This document shows, in pieces, positions 61,001 to 64,000 of a stretch of 64,000 nucleotides of DNA. Origin of the DNA: Diadema setosum (Eukaryota > Echinodermata > Echinoidea > Diadematoida > Diadematidae); assembly GCA_033980235.1 (NCBI GenBank), contig CM067067.1:28170451-28234450 (forward strand), written 5' to 3'. A program made the position numbers and the translations under genes. The notes under the pieces were generated by a model that was given only the letters and a program-made list of their open reading frames with translations, was not told the origin of the DNA and did not search any database. Each line of letters starts with the position of its first letter. The stretch's first letter is position 1.

Positions 61001-62927
61001 AGTGGTCTGTGGAACCGGGAAATGTGCACACGCCTGGAAATGTGCAAACATCTTGCCAGGAAATGCTCAAATTTTCGATTTTACCGGGAAATGTGCAAAA
61101 GCTGGCGGGAAATGTGCAAACCATTCATTTCACCTATATTATGTATAGATGGAAGAGAAACTCTCAATCAAAGCTGTGCATGAACCATTACCATCTTTAC
61201 CACTTGACTATAGCAACCACCAGTTTTTTTTTTTCCGGCATTTTTTTGTAAACCCAATAACAGATTTTCCCCATATTTGGCAGATAGCATCTTAATGGTG
61301 ATATGATCGTAATTCGTTAAAATAAGCCCTCACTCCCCCAACCGCCAAAGGGGCGAGTTGAAGCCTCAGAGTCCCTCAACTCTTGATTTTCTTTCTTCTT
61401 CTGTCGAATAGAAAAAGATAGAGCTAAGTTAGTGCTATGAAGACATTAATGACTGAAATTTCATGTTTGAATATGCCGCATCCAGGGGTGCCCTGAACAG
61501 GGCACCCCTATTCTAAATTGAGACCCCATTGCCATAATGGTGTTACCTGCCAATTTGGTTGGAAATCTATCAAGGATTTTAATTACCAGCTTTACACACA
61601 ATATCGCTATACATGAAAGTAAATGATTTGTACATTTCCCGGCAATGTTTGCACATTTCACAGCAAAATTGAATGTTTGCACATTTCCTGTTGATGAAAT
61701 TTGCACATTTCCCGGCAAGACGTTTGCACATTTCTCGGCTTTTGCACATTTCCCTGCTCCACATGGTCTCCTGTTGGGCTGCCTTCCCCCCACACACCAA
61801 TAATGTACAAGCAAATGCAGCTGCTGCTTAACAGAATCAATGATATCCTTTTTCAGCTAACAACCTCTGATGCTACAATCACACACGGCCATGTCACAAA
61901 ACAGATTTGATCCGGGTGAAAATGAACTGGATTAGTCCTGGAATGGAGGGTAATTTATGCTACCTTCACACATGGCCGGATTTTGAACCGGGTCCATAAG
62001 GAATTAAAACCGCATCAACCCGTATTGAACAGTATAAATATCCACTTTAAATCCTTAACTGAATCCTTTTCAACCCCTAATGACCTGTGTCAACCCTCTT
62101 CCACCCGTACTGACCAGGATGTAAACAATGTCATCATCTGTTGCATGAAGGCAATGCGGTATATGGCAAGAGTCCATAGGATTTTACGCTGCAGGTTGCA
62201 GTGGGTCGATGCGAGTCAATGCGGTTCAAACCAGGTCAATATGAATTTCTTCGGTACATTGCACCAGCAAGCTTTTCCAGCCTTCTTGCTTGAGCTGCTC
62301 GCCTTGATGTCTTTGTGGCTGCAAGCAGCTGGCTCACATAAAGTATGCCCTTGGGACTGTTTTTTAAACATTTCTTCCAAAAAGTTATGCTCTATCTATC
62401 AATCTGTGCTTTTTATCAAGCTTAATATCTTCATAACAATAACCTACGATCATGGTTAATTATATGTCCGATTTGCTAAGTTATGCTCAATAAATGAGTG
62501 GAAGATCAATTGTAACTCTTAATGGAGCAGGCCTATATGTAGGCAAGTGACAATCTTGACAATTGTTCTAGCAAGACAAGCAGTTGGGCATTTTGGCTGA
62601 GAAAGCGTCGGGTAATGCAGGGAGCTTTTTCATAAGTGTGCAAATATTCTTGTGAGAAATTTTTTGACCATCTTCCAGCTTCAGCTTGTGTTTTATTTGT
62701 AGGTTAATTAATCCATGTTATATGAGTCCTTATTTAGATGTATTTCAGAAAGTACTATAAACTTGTGTTGCTGCTCACAGTGTCATTTTTCATCATAAAT
62801 TTGTAATTGGAGTGTTGGAACCGAAGGACAGTTGTTTGATGTGTGGATACCTGACATGCCCTTTTGAGACCCTTTTGAGTCACTGCAAACATCATCATAC
62901 AATGTACTACTTTGTCTTTCCCTTGGC
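21794..62927 (-). CDS. MAN2A: Golgi alpha-mannosidase II, C-terminal part (split gene)
   Basis: Minus-strand gene, read right to left. Exons are 62851-62927 (tentative), 60765-60879, 48641-48777, 46797-46938, 39292-39419, 31370-31557, 30797-30923 and 21794-21946, the last ending in TAA. From 60879 onward, phases join without a break (0-1, 1-0, 0-1, 1-0, 0-2, 2-0, 0-stop). The product matches the C-terminal beta-rich region of GH38 class II mannosidases of the MAN2A1/MAN2A2 type: [60 protein letters not shown] and [11 protein letters not shown]. Family members are type II membrane enzymes of the medial Golgi that remove two mannoses from GlcNAcMan5GlcNAc2 during complex N-glycan synthesis. The catalytic N-terminal domain is not in the window. 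A short piece equivalent to AYLFLPDG is not located. Introns of 446 bp to 12 kb are full of transposons. Confidence 0.9.
22434..22811. mobile_element. Fold-back MITE, TA duplication, copy 2
   Basis: Ends AAGGGACGGTACAGTACTGG and (reversed) AAGGGTGTGTACAGTTCTGG, flanked by TA. The interior has the same TTATTTGATGAAAAT / ATTTTCATCAAATAA arms as 13175-13569. It sits in the last intron of the mannosidase gene. Confidence 0.8.
22856..23160 (+). mobile_element. Diverged relative of hairpin-ended family 1
   Basis: Starts GACAAGAGACACAGGGG then TTTTGCACTCACAC, an eroded form of the family 1 left end. It later has CCCCAAAGGGGTCATTCCCTG and GGATCTGCCATAAACAAATT, matching the family 1 core. The right terminal hairpin is not seen. 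Confidence 0.6.
23161..23799. other. Intron sequence, nothing recognised
   Basis: Last-intron DNA without a repeat terminus or exon I can support. Confidence 0.45.
23800..24320 (+). pseudogene. Decayed LINE endonuclease fragment
   Basis: Two broken frames (23803-23994 and 24126-24310). The first resembles the middle of an APE-type endonuclease, with a run like [18 protein letters not shown]. The second reads [11 protein letters not shown], ...[25 protein letters not shown], the region ending in the (G/S)DxN motif and NTD of LINE endonucleases (here RDWNTD). It has several lesions. It probably belongs to the same ancient LINE as 26290-27030. Confidence 0.55.
24408..24492. repeat. CT-rich pyrimidine tract
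   Basis: About 85 bases of almost pure C and T on the plus strand. Confidence 0.9.
24493..24905 (+). mobile_element. Probable LINE 3' end with GAATT tail
   Basis: A T-rich 3'-UTR-like stretch ending AATACATGAATTGAATTGAA then CTGAATTG, a short tandem tail of the type left by CR1-like LINEs. Comparable tails are at about 35890 and 56095. Confidence 0.5.
25099..26229 (+). mobile_element. Hairpin-ended element, family 2, copy A
   Basis: Left end AAACTAGAAATGTCGC, with palindrome GTCGCTATGGCGAC (25110-25123), then TGATGCCTCCGCTATAATGC. The body consists of modules separated by CTTTGACCTTTGACC runs, each with a CCAAGTTYCRWGAAAAT-like phrase. An ACGGACGGACGG array (26158-26178) leads to a terminal hairpin ATGCCTCCGGC...GTGGCGGAGGCAT (26193-26224) and AAAA. 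This is the cleanest full-length copy. It lies in the last mannosidase intron, antisense to the gene. Confidence 0.85.
26290..27030 (+). pseudogene. Decayed LINE linker / pre-RT fragment
   Basis: Broken frames reading [46 protein letters not shown] and [17 protein letters not shown] resemble the region between endonuclease and RT of CR1/Jockey-like LINEs, where V..AI..LK..K precedes RT. Many stops. Family 2 copy A separates it from the endonuclease fragment at 23.8-24.3 kb, probably by insertion. Confidence 0.55.
27390..27470. repeat. (ATA)n-like AT-rich simple repeat
   Basis: Imperfect AATAATAATGATAATAAT runs. Confidence 0.75.
27695..29463 (+). mobile_element. Hairpin-ended element, family 3, outer copy
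   Basis: Left end AAACAAGGAAAAGTAG, palindrome ATTACGC-GGT-GCGTAAT (27713-27729), then TGTCCCCGCCGGAAG. The right end has an ACGG array (about 29350-29395) and a hairpin GTCCCC...GGGGAC ending at 29463. The core is built of units of about 160 bp containing AAGGTCAAAGGTCAAAGAAG, AGAAGTTTTGAAGCCCTCAC and AATGGCGAAGGAGTAGCA. The outer copy is split by a second copy of itself (27962-28917). Confidence 0.8.
27962..28924 (+). mobile_element. Family 3 element inserted in another family 3 element
   Basis: A complete copy: AACAAGGAAAAGTAG, ATTACGC palindrome, GTCCCCGCC, about five core units, ACGG array (28819-28855), and a hairpin ending CGGCGGGGAC, then seven As. The outer element stops mid-unit at AAGGTCAAAGGT before it and resumes with GTCAAAAGTCAAAATTCTG after it, so this is a self-nested insertion at an A-rich point of the unit. 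Confidence 0.8.
29804..30220 (+). other. Unrecognised 138-codon open frame
   Basis: Starts just outside the right end of element X and has ordinary protein-like composition ([40 protein letters not shown]). I do not recognise a family. It lies in a mannosidase intron on the opposite strand and could be a transposon ORF fragment, a single-exon gene piece or chance. Confidence 0.25.
30432..30631. mobile_element. 200-bp MITE, TA duplication (CTGTAAAAGNGG ends)
   Basis: Left CTGTAAAAGTGGATATTTTC, right reversed CTGTAAAAGCGGAAATTTTT, with TA on each side. A related end fragment is at about 52937. Confidence 0.8.
30797..30923 (-). CDS. MAN2A: MAN2A exon ([10 protein letters not shown])
   Basis: Strong acceptor (CTTTTTTTTTAATGCCCTCAG) and donor (AGA|GTGAGT). 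It completes an Arg codon from the previous exon, then reads [29 protein letters not shown] and IQCSTNEGR. This matches the (A)ALILHRKGFDC...C(S/T)T..GK segment of MAN2A proteins. 127 bases, ending in phase 0. Confidence 0.92.
31370..31557 (-). CDS. MAN2A: MAN2A exon (SYPSL...[12 protein letters not shown])
   Basis: Acceptor TTTATGTATAG, donor TTGAG|GTATGT. 188 bases entering in phase 0 and leaving in phase 2. It encodes [35 protein letters not shown] and [24 protein letters not shown] is a hallmark of Golgi alpha-mannosidase II. The following intron is only 446 bp. Confidence 0.95.
31569..31635. repeat. GA-rich purine tract
   Basis: Imperfect GAGA/GGGAGA repeats directly upstream of the acceptor side of the 31370-31557 exon. 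On the coding (minus) strand it is a CT tract and may act as an extended polypyrimidine region. Confidence 0.8.
31795..33108. mobile_element. Two long-TIR elements with interleaved ends (RGGYCCTGTCACACC)
   Basis: Four termini of one family occur in the order L1 (31795, TAAAGGTCCTGTCACACCTG), L2 (31969, AGGCCCTGTCACACCTTTC), R1 (inverse ends near 32755, CATGGTGTGACAAGGCCT) and R2 (inverse, ends 33108, GATGTGACAGGGCCTTTAA). L1 matches R1 over about 150 bases (shared GCATGTATCTCGCCTGTA). L2 matches R2 over about 180 bases (shared GGGATTTTCCAGCA, GTGGACAAGGA). The interior is CpG-rich. No transposase is seen. Confidence 0.7.
33509..33540. repeat. (AAAC)n / (AGAC)n simple repeat
   Basis: CAAACAGACAGACAAACAAACAAACAAA-type run. 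Confidence 0.85.
33783..34208 (-). pseudogene. LINE reverse transcriptase C-terminal fragment
   Basis: The open frame on the minus strand reads [54 protein letters not shown] and [15 protein letters not shown]. This is the C-terminal region after RT in CR1/Jockey-like LINEs (WG...RI..LQKR..R.I..., DTR.......R......I...G..LWN.L). The RT core is missing, so the copy is strongly 5'-truncated. It lies in the sense direction within a mannosidase intron. Confidence 0.8.
34209..34808. other. AT-rich intron DNA, nothing recognised
   Basis: Very T-rich; no exon or element terminus I can support. Confidence 0.45.
34809..35386. mobile_element. TIR element with GGTTCACAC ends
   Basis: Left GGTTCACACGTACACCAATT followed by AGCGGGAT; right reversed GGTTCACACATACAAAATAG followed by CGGGAT. 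The right-end block (GTTGCAAAAAATCTCGAGAT...GCGCGATC...ATCCCGCT) is present twice in tandem. No clear target duplication. The TIR length and CG content suggest a non-autonomous DNA transposon of unassigned superfamily. Confidence 0.7.
35388..35465. repeat. 78-bp fold-back abutting the preceding element
   Basis: Arms GTTGAGAATGAGAAGGGCGT(TAAGTTG) and the inverse with two mismatches, about 27 bases each, around a 24-base loop. It starts one base after the TIR element ends. Confidence 0.85.
35466..35905 (+). mobile_element. LINE-like 3' UTR with TTCAATTCAATTCAA tail
   Basis: A T-rich stretch ending GATTTTTAATAAAACTTG then TTCAATTCAATTCAA, typical of the tail of a CR1-like LINE. No coding part remains nearby on this strand. 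Confidence 0.5.
35906..36534. other. Intron DNA, nothing recognised
   Basis: No supported repeat terminus or exon. Confidence 0.45.
36535..36870. repeat. tRNA-like SINE-type repeat with duplicated arm
   Basis: The segment AAATAAGGACTGAATTGATC...CATGATAAAAAATCATGGGC occurs twice (36538-36600 and 36805-36870) and flanks the tRNA-like part at 36604-36677. Related fragments are at 3.66 and 13.6 kb. Confidence 0.6.
36604..36677 (-). pseudogene. tRNA-like promoter module
   Basis: The minus strand reads GCTCGGTAGTCTAGTGGAGA (A-box-like) and about 35 bases later GTTCGAATCCTGCTCG (B-box-like). The spacing and both boxes suit an RNA polymerase III internal promoter. The cloverleaf is imperfect, so I call it a tRNA-derived SINE head rather than a tRNA gene. 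Confidence 0.5.
36996..37545. mobile_element. 550-bp PIF/Harbinger-like MITE, TTA duplication
   Basis: Ends GACCCCGTTTACAGTGCGGGG on both sides (inverted), flanked by TTA at 36993-36995 and 37546-37548. Three-base TWA duplications are typical of PIF/Harbinger. The interior repeats GGCCGAGCC, TTTACACTG and GCGCATTTGGCC in both orientations. No transposase. Confidence 0.8.
37549..39291. other. Intron DNA with scattered ACGTCTCTGAT words
   Basis: AACGTCCCTGATGG (37930), TGTCTCTGATATAAAC (37953), AACGTCTATGAG (38291), AACGTCTCTGATCAAAAC (38312) and inverted GTCAGAGACGTTTGC (38692) suggest one decayed element with repeated motifs. The ends were not identified. Confidence 0.4.
39292..39419 (-). 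CDS. MAN2A: MAN2A exon ([13 protein letters not shown])
   Basis: Acceptor GCAGGTTGGTTAG, donor CAG|GTTAGG. 128 bases entering in phase 1 and leaving in phase 0. It encodes [39 protein letters not shown] and DETQ. [12 protein letters not shown] is the best conserved C-terminal motif of MAN2A enzymes. Confidence 0.95.
39718..40230 (+). mobile_element. Hairpin-ended element, family 4
   Basis: Left AACAAGGCAAGTGAC with palindrome GTGAC-AAAATGT-GTCAC (39728-39744), then GCCCATTTGC. The body repeats CTACAATCCAAGTTTGGTCA, TAGGGATCAAAAGTTATGAG and TGACCTTTGACCTTGAGGTG. A GGACGGACGACGGACAGACG array (40165-40184) precedes a right end containing CACCTCCAGTGGGCTCG. The terminal hairpin is weaker than in families 1-3. 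Confidence 0.6.
40231..41210. other. Intron DNA; short phrase repeat at 41100-41209
   Basis: Mostly unassigned. The last 110 bases are copies of the TTCATTATTCCNAAGGTTTG phrase, directly abutting the family 2 left end. Confidence 0.45.
41401..43427. mobile_element. TIR element X, copy 1, inserted in family 2
   Basis: Left GTGACCCTGCACCACAAAAC...AACAAAAAGTCGC; right reversed GCCCGTGCATCACAAAACA...AACAAAAAGTCGC. ATAT is found on both sides (41397-41400, 43428-43431), and the family 2 sequence reads on cleanly once it is removed. It is itself interrupted by family 1 copy 2. Confidence 0.8.
41872..43232 (+). mobile_element. Hairpin-ended element, family 1, copy 2
   Basis: Left AAACAAGAGACCCGCGGGTC (perfect GACCCGCGGGTC palindrome). 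GATGCTACCTGCC phrases occur near 42119, 42441, 42751 and 43074 (periods 322, 310 and 323 bp). A CCGGACGCCGGACG array and the hairpin 43197-43227 are followed by AAAAA. Compared with X copy 2, the empty site would be an oligo-A run. Confidence 0.85.
44138..44480. repeat. ATTCTGAAGGTTTG phrase repeat
   Basis: Copies of the short phrase family in both orientations, next to the family 2 right end. Confidence 0.6.
44481..45083. other. Intron DNA, nothing recognised
   Basis: AT-rich; no supported feature apart from ACTGTAAAACAC and GCTCTCGCGAAATTTGC words like those at MITE ends. Confidence 0.4.
45084..46017. mobile_element. 934-bp TIR element, TA duplication (CAGTGCACTCC ends)
   Basis: Left CAGTGCACTCCTGGTACAAC, right reversed CAGTGCACTCCCATTATAAC, flanked by TA. 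Near both ends ACGAAATTTCGTTATAACGA is repeated, and the CTGGTCCC / GGGACCGG phrases are inverted. The middle (45180-45740) is filled with AACGAACCTTCGGAATAACG phrases. It is a larger relative of the 154-bp MITE at 20561. Confidence 0.75.
46018..46056. repeat. (TA)n microsatellite
   Basis: About 19 TA units abutting the right end of the TIR element, probably expanded from its TA target. Confidence 0.95.
46057..46796. other. Intron DNA, nothing recognised
   Basis: No supported exon, RNA or element terminus. A plus-strand open frame over the next exon is only its shadow. Confidence 0.45.
46797..46938 (-). CDS. MAN2A: MAN2A exon ([16 protein letters not shown])
   Basis: Acceptor TTTGTTAAAACAG, donor GAAG|GTGAGC. 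142 bases, phase 0 in and phase 1 out. It encodes [40 protein letters not shown] and GVGSLKE. LPLQ-NFYPMP-MAYI-D and RLTLHT-QA-GV-SLK match MAN2A2-type proteins closely. Confidence 0.95.
46939..47626. other. Intron DNA, nothing recognised
   Basis: AT-rich without recognisable elements. Confidence 0.45.
47627..48590. mobile_element. Inverted pair of related TIR elements
   Basis: 47627-47986 is bounded by ATTATGATTATCTGTAGGGA and its inverse. 47985-48590 is bounded by TATACCACTAGGAATAGCTC and its inverse TATATACTACTAGGAATATC. About 220 bases of the first (TATCTCACCTTTAGCTTATC ... CAACCCCCAACACTTCCTC) reappear inverted in the right part of the second, so the two share ancestry and face each other. 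An A17-G9 homopolymer pair lies at 47883-47912. Confidence 0.65.
48641..48777 (-). CDS. MAN2A: MAN2A exon (FYTDLNGFQ)
   Basis: Acceptor GCTTTCTTACCAG, donor TTCCAG|GTGAGA. 137 bases, phase 1 in and phase 0 out. It encodes [34 protein letters not shown] and [18 protein letters not shown](F/Y)Q is a strong MAN2A signature. Confidence 0.95.
48801..49905 (+). mobile_element. Hairpin-ended element, family 2, copy C
   Basis: Left AGACTAGAAATGTTGCTATG, then ATGTCTTTGCCATAATGC. CTTTGACC modules follow, then GACGGAAAGACGGACAGACA (from 49835), and a right hairpin ATGCCTCTTGCGACAC...GTGGCGGAGGCAT followed by ACAAAT. The right 255 bases are included in an exact tandem duplication. A 177-codon minus frame (49236-49769) runs through it with in-frame repeated modules. 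Confidence 0.85.
49649..50746. repeat. Exact 549-bp tandem duplication
   Basis: 49649-50197 and 50198-50746 agree at every position I compared, including a T9 run. The unit starts TTGCATAGATATGTGG and ends GCGCCCTTGACCTC, taking in the end of family 2 copy C and downstream single-copy DNA. Confidence 0.95.
50747..51065. other. Intron DNA; short phrase repeat 50770-50830
   Basis: AATAATGAACCTCATCTTAT-type phrases, then unassigned sequence. Confidence 0.45.
51066..52667. mobile_element. 1.6-kb TIR element (GGGYCCCGTTTTATCAA ends)
   Basis: Left GGGTCCCGTTTTATCAAAAG, right reversed AGGGCCCCGTTTTATCAAGA. Near both ends ATCAACTTNAAGT / GATTAACTT words repeat. The centre (51480-52450) is markedly GC- and CpG-richer than the surroundings. 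No transposase domain recognised. Confidence 0.65.
51561..51615. repeat. GC-rich CGCC(C) simple repeat
   Basis: GGCCCGCC and CGCCCGCC repeats inside the TIR element. Confidence 0.85.
52668..53235. other. Intron DNA; MITE-end fragment near 52937
   Basis: TTCTGTAAAAGCTTTTATTT then TCGCAATGG resembles one end of the MITE at 30432. Otherwise nothing recognised. Confidence 0.4.
53511..53568. repeat. (GT)n-(GTTT)n-poly(T)-poly(G) tract
   Basis: Compound simple repeat inside family 2 copy D. Confidence 0.9.
54834..55693 (+). pseudogene. LINE reverse transcriptase, C-terminal part
   Basis: The frame to 55544 includes the catalytic FADDTSLL motif and [16 protein letters not shown], then [39 protein letters not shown] and HNTRQK. 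A frameshift near 55520-55540 moves the rest ([35 protein letters not shown], stop at 55691-55693) into the next frame. This is the CR1/Jockey-like LINE layout. It is 5'-truncated, so motifs A and B are absent. Confidence 0.88.
55799..55824. repeat. (GT)n microsatellite
   Basis: Uninterrupted GT run in the LINE 3' UTR. Confidence 0.9.
56560..57046 (-). mobile_element. Hairpin-ended element, family 5 (opposite orientation)
   Basis: Read on the minus strand: left end ACAACTAGAAAAGCACTC, with palindrome-like GCACTCTGAGAGCGC, then AGACCTCCGCCAAG. Near the right end ACGGACAAACAAACGCCGAT and GAAAATACGACCTCC lead into the hairpin ACCTCC...GGCAGAGGT followed by AATGATG. So it obeys the same layout as families 1-4, reversed. 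It starts about 20 bases from the right end of family 2 copy D. Confidence 0.7.
57047..57153. other. Short spacer between elements
   Basis: No feature seen. Confidence 0.4.
57516..57539. repeat. Poly(G) run
   Basis: 24 consecutive G on the plus strand, where family 2 copy E breaks off. Such runs are prone to assembly error. Confidence 0.9.
57911..58967 (+). mobile_element. Hairpin-ended element, family 1, copy 3
   Basis: AAACAAGAGACCCGCGGGTC left end. GATGCTACCTGCC phrases occur near 58165, 58479 and 58803 (periods 314 and 324 bp). A GGACGACGGACGACGGACGC array and the hairpin 58932-58962 are followed by AAAAA. It is the shortest of the three copies, by unit number. Confidence 0.85.
59450..60540 (+). 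pseudogene. Decayed Penelope-like element reverse transcriptase
   Basis: Frameshifted pieces, in order: [14 protein letters not shown] (Penelope 'YGLPKIHKP'), LISFDVESM then [13 protein letters not shown] ('VSFDVVSLFTNVP..EA...I..RL'), and, in the frame 60059-60622, [30 protein letters not shown] and [20 protein letters not shown]. The last motif (YRKPTHTD.YL...SHHP) is diagnostic for Penelope-like RT. The YVDD active site is not visible and no GIY-YIG domain is seen. Old and non-functional. Confidence 0.8.
60765..60879 (-). CDS. MAN2A: MAN2A exon (VRVTEGP-like segment)
   Basis: Acceptor ATTACTTTTTTTCAG, donor CTCCAG|GTAAGT. 115 bases, phase 0 in and phase 1 out. It encodes [20 protein letters not shown] and [18 protein letters not shown]. 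It lines up with the segment after AYLFLPDG in MAN2A, where a (V/L)RV..GP...EV..Y pattern is followed by the exon at 48641-48777. Confidence 0.85.
61000..61772. mobile_element. Fold-back element with GGGAAATGTGCAAA iterons
   Basis: CGGGAAATGTGCAAA-like motifs occur about five times on the plus strand at 61014-61120 and about six times inverted at 61627-61765. The outer ends AGTGGTCTGTGGAAC and (reversed) GAGACCATGTGGAGC are inverted. The interior holds an 11-bp-arm hairpin at 61484-61509. Confidence 0.7.
61484..61509. repeat. Perfect hairpin, 11-bp arms
   Basis: AGGGGTGCCCT-GAAC-AGGGCACCCCT inside the fold-back element. It is followed by TGGTGTTACCTGCCAATTTG, which recalls the family 1 core. 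Confidence 0.9.
61773..62850. other. Intron DNA with ACACATGGCCGG words
   Basis: 61885-62240 has repeated TCACACACGGCCATG / TTCACACATGGCCGGAT phrases and GACC(C)GTATTGA words that suggest part of a TIR element whose other end I could not find. The expected short mannosidase exon for AYLFLPDG should lie here but was not recognised. Confidence 0.4.
62851..62927 (-). CDS. Tentative MAN2A exon
   Basis: Good acceptor (GTTTTCTTTCAG) and donor (TCAG|GTATCC) around 77 bases. One frame reads [16 protein letters not shown] then SQKGMS and a split Gly codon, which could precede GAYLFLPDG. A second frame ([15 protein letters not shown]) is also open and would join the next known exon in phase 0, but it has no mannosidase likeness. 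The exon may be alternative or spurious. Confidence 0.3.
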
Positions 62928-63786
62928 CTGAAAGAAAACATTGAATAGACAACGAGCATATCACAAATGTCCACTTATCCATGCTAAAGGACTAATTTAT
63001 CCTTCCATGATGAAAACTGAATACAATGTCCTCTAAGAGAAAATTTGAAGAAATTTCACATGCCTGGACAAAGACAACTATCACATTGCCGGGCATAAGT
63101 GCACGCTGAAGCCACATGTTGAAATCAGTGAGAGCAAGGAGGTAAGTTGAGGTACAACTGTACAAGGCGAGCTGTTAGCAGCATATGTACCTCCTTGGTG
63201 AAAGCACAGGGCTGATCAAATGCATTCTAGAAGACAAAGGCTGTGAACCCTGGCAAATTAATCCTGTTACTGATCAGTTTTGACAGACAGGAGGGATATG
63301 ACAAAGTTGCCTGCATTGTTGAAGCATTCTATGCTTCATTCCGGAATGCTTATCTCTAGGTCCAGTTAAGCTGAGCATTCCTAAATGGCAGCCAGAATGG
63401 GGTAAGAATGCAAGCATTCTCAAATGCATGCCACTGAGATAAGAAGGTAATCCGGATGCATTCTGGACTGCCAAAGAGTAACTGTTTGTTGTAAATTCCC
63501 CTCCCCCATGCTACTACCTGTGAGGCCCAGAGGAATTCACCCCAAGTAGGCATCAATGTATTGTATGTAGAAATTTTAGAACAGCAAGTCCATTAAATTA
63601 GAGGAAAATCATATAATCCATTTAAAAGTTACGCATTTCAAAGATATTGATTAAATCAACATGCTGCGAATGCTTGATAAGGAGGCTACAACATTTTGCT
63701 ATGTCTCAGTAGTGGAACAAAGTAATAGAAATATAAATTTAAGAAAATTTTGCTACTTGTCATTTTTTCTAGCATTAAAAACAAAC
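62928..63786. other. No recognisable gene
   Basis: Presumably an upstream intron of the mannosidase gene. No exon, RNA or element terminus is supported. Confidence 0.4.
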
Positions 63787-64000
63787 AAACTAGAAATGTT
63801 GCTATGGTGACTGATATGCCTCCGCCACGATGCGAGGGTCTCCCATTAAGTCTATAGTATGTCTTGACAATGTGTGATGACAGTTTCACATTATTGGCAA
63901 AAAATTAAAATGACATATTTATCACAAATGAGGTGATTGTCCACTTCCCTTGAAGTAGGTTTAATTGAATCAAAGGCTATATTGTTTAAGAGAGCAGGTA
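63787..64000 (+). mobile_element. Hairpin-ended element, family 2, copy F (cut by window end)
   Basis: AAACTAGAAATGTTGCTATG, then TGATATGCCTCCGCCACG and GACAATGTGTGATGACAG. The left 214 bases of a copy that continues beyond the window. Confidence 0.85.

Noticed and set aside
61396..61425. Candidate for the missing AYLFLPDG exon (reads LYLFLFDRR on the minus strand)
   Set aside because: The reading frame does not fit the split Gly codon after any nearby AG, and no donor site follows.

Overview
The window is animal nuclear DNA: AT-rich, packed with transposable elements, and carrying one split gene with GT/AG introns. The repeat content (hairpin-ended elements with ACGG arrays, CR1/Jockey-like LINEs, a Penelope-like element, many TIR elements) suggests a marine invertebrate. 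An echinoderm or another invertebrate deuterostome is my guess, by inference only.

The one host gene I can support lies on the minus strand from about 62.9 kb down to 21.8 kb. It encodes the C-terminal part of a Golgi alpha-mannosidase II (MAN2A1/MAN2A2-like, glycoside hydrolase family 38). Seven short exons (60765-60879, 48641-48777, 46797-46938, 39292-39419, 31370-31557, 30797-30923, 21794-21946) have good splice sites and matching phases, and together read from just after the GAYLFLPDG region to the stop codon. An eighth exon at 62851-62927 is tentative. The catalytic N-terminal half lies beyond the right edge. Introns of 0.4 to 12 kb are filled with mobile elements.

1-21.8 kb is the 3' flank of that gene. 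It holds hairpin-ended family 1 copy 1, several MITEs, a 5'-truncated LINE (8.45-11.14 kb, minus) broken by one frameshift, a hairpin-ended element with a tRNA-Leu-like insert (14.8-16.8 kb), and a long TIR element with a perfect 22-bp-arm palindrome. 21.8-31 kb has LINE fragments, family 2 copy A and a family 3 element inserted into another family 3 element. 31.8-39 kb has long-TIR elements, a LINE tail and a Harbinger-like MITE. 39.7-50.8 kb has family 4, a three-level nest (family 1 inside a TIR element inside family 2), an inverted element pair and an exact 549-bp tandem duplication. 51-60.6 kb has a 1.6-kb TIR element, another three-level nest (LINE inside a 28-bp-TIR element inside family 2), families 5 and 1, and a decayed Penelope-like element.

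The most interesting pattern is that at least six unrelated-looking repeat families share one layout: a left end near AAAC(N)AGA, a short palindrome, a block whose inverse reappears in a right-terminal hairpin, internal modules built around CCAAGTTTGRTGAAAAT, usually an ACGG-type array, then the hairpin and an A-run. This resembles pearl / HINE (Helentron-type) non-autonomous elements. All but one of the oriented copies point the same way, antisense to the mannosidase gene. No CRISPR, operon or prokaryotic feature is present.
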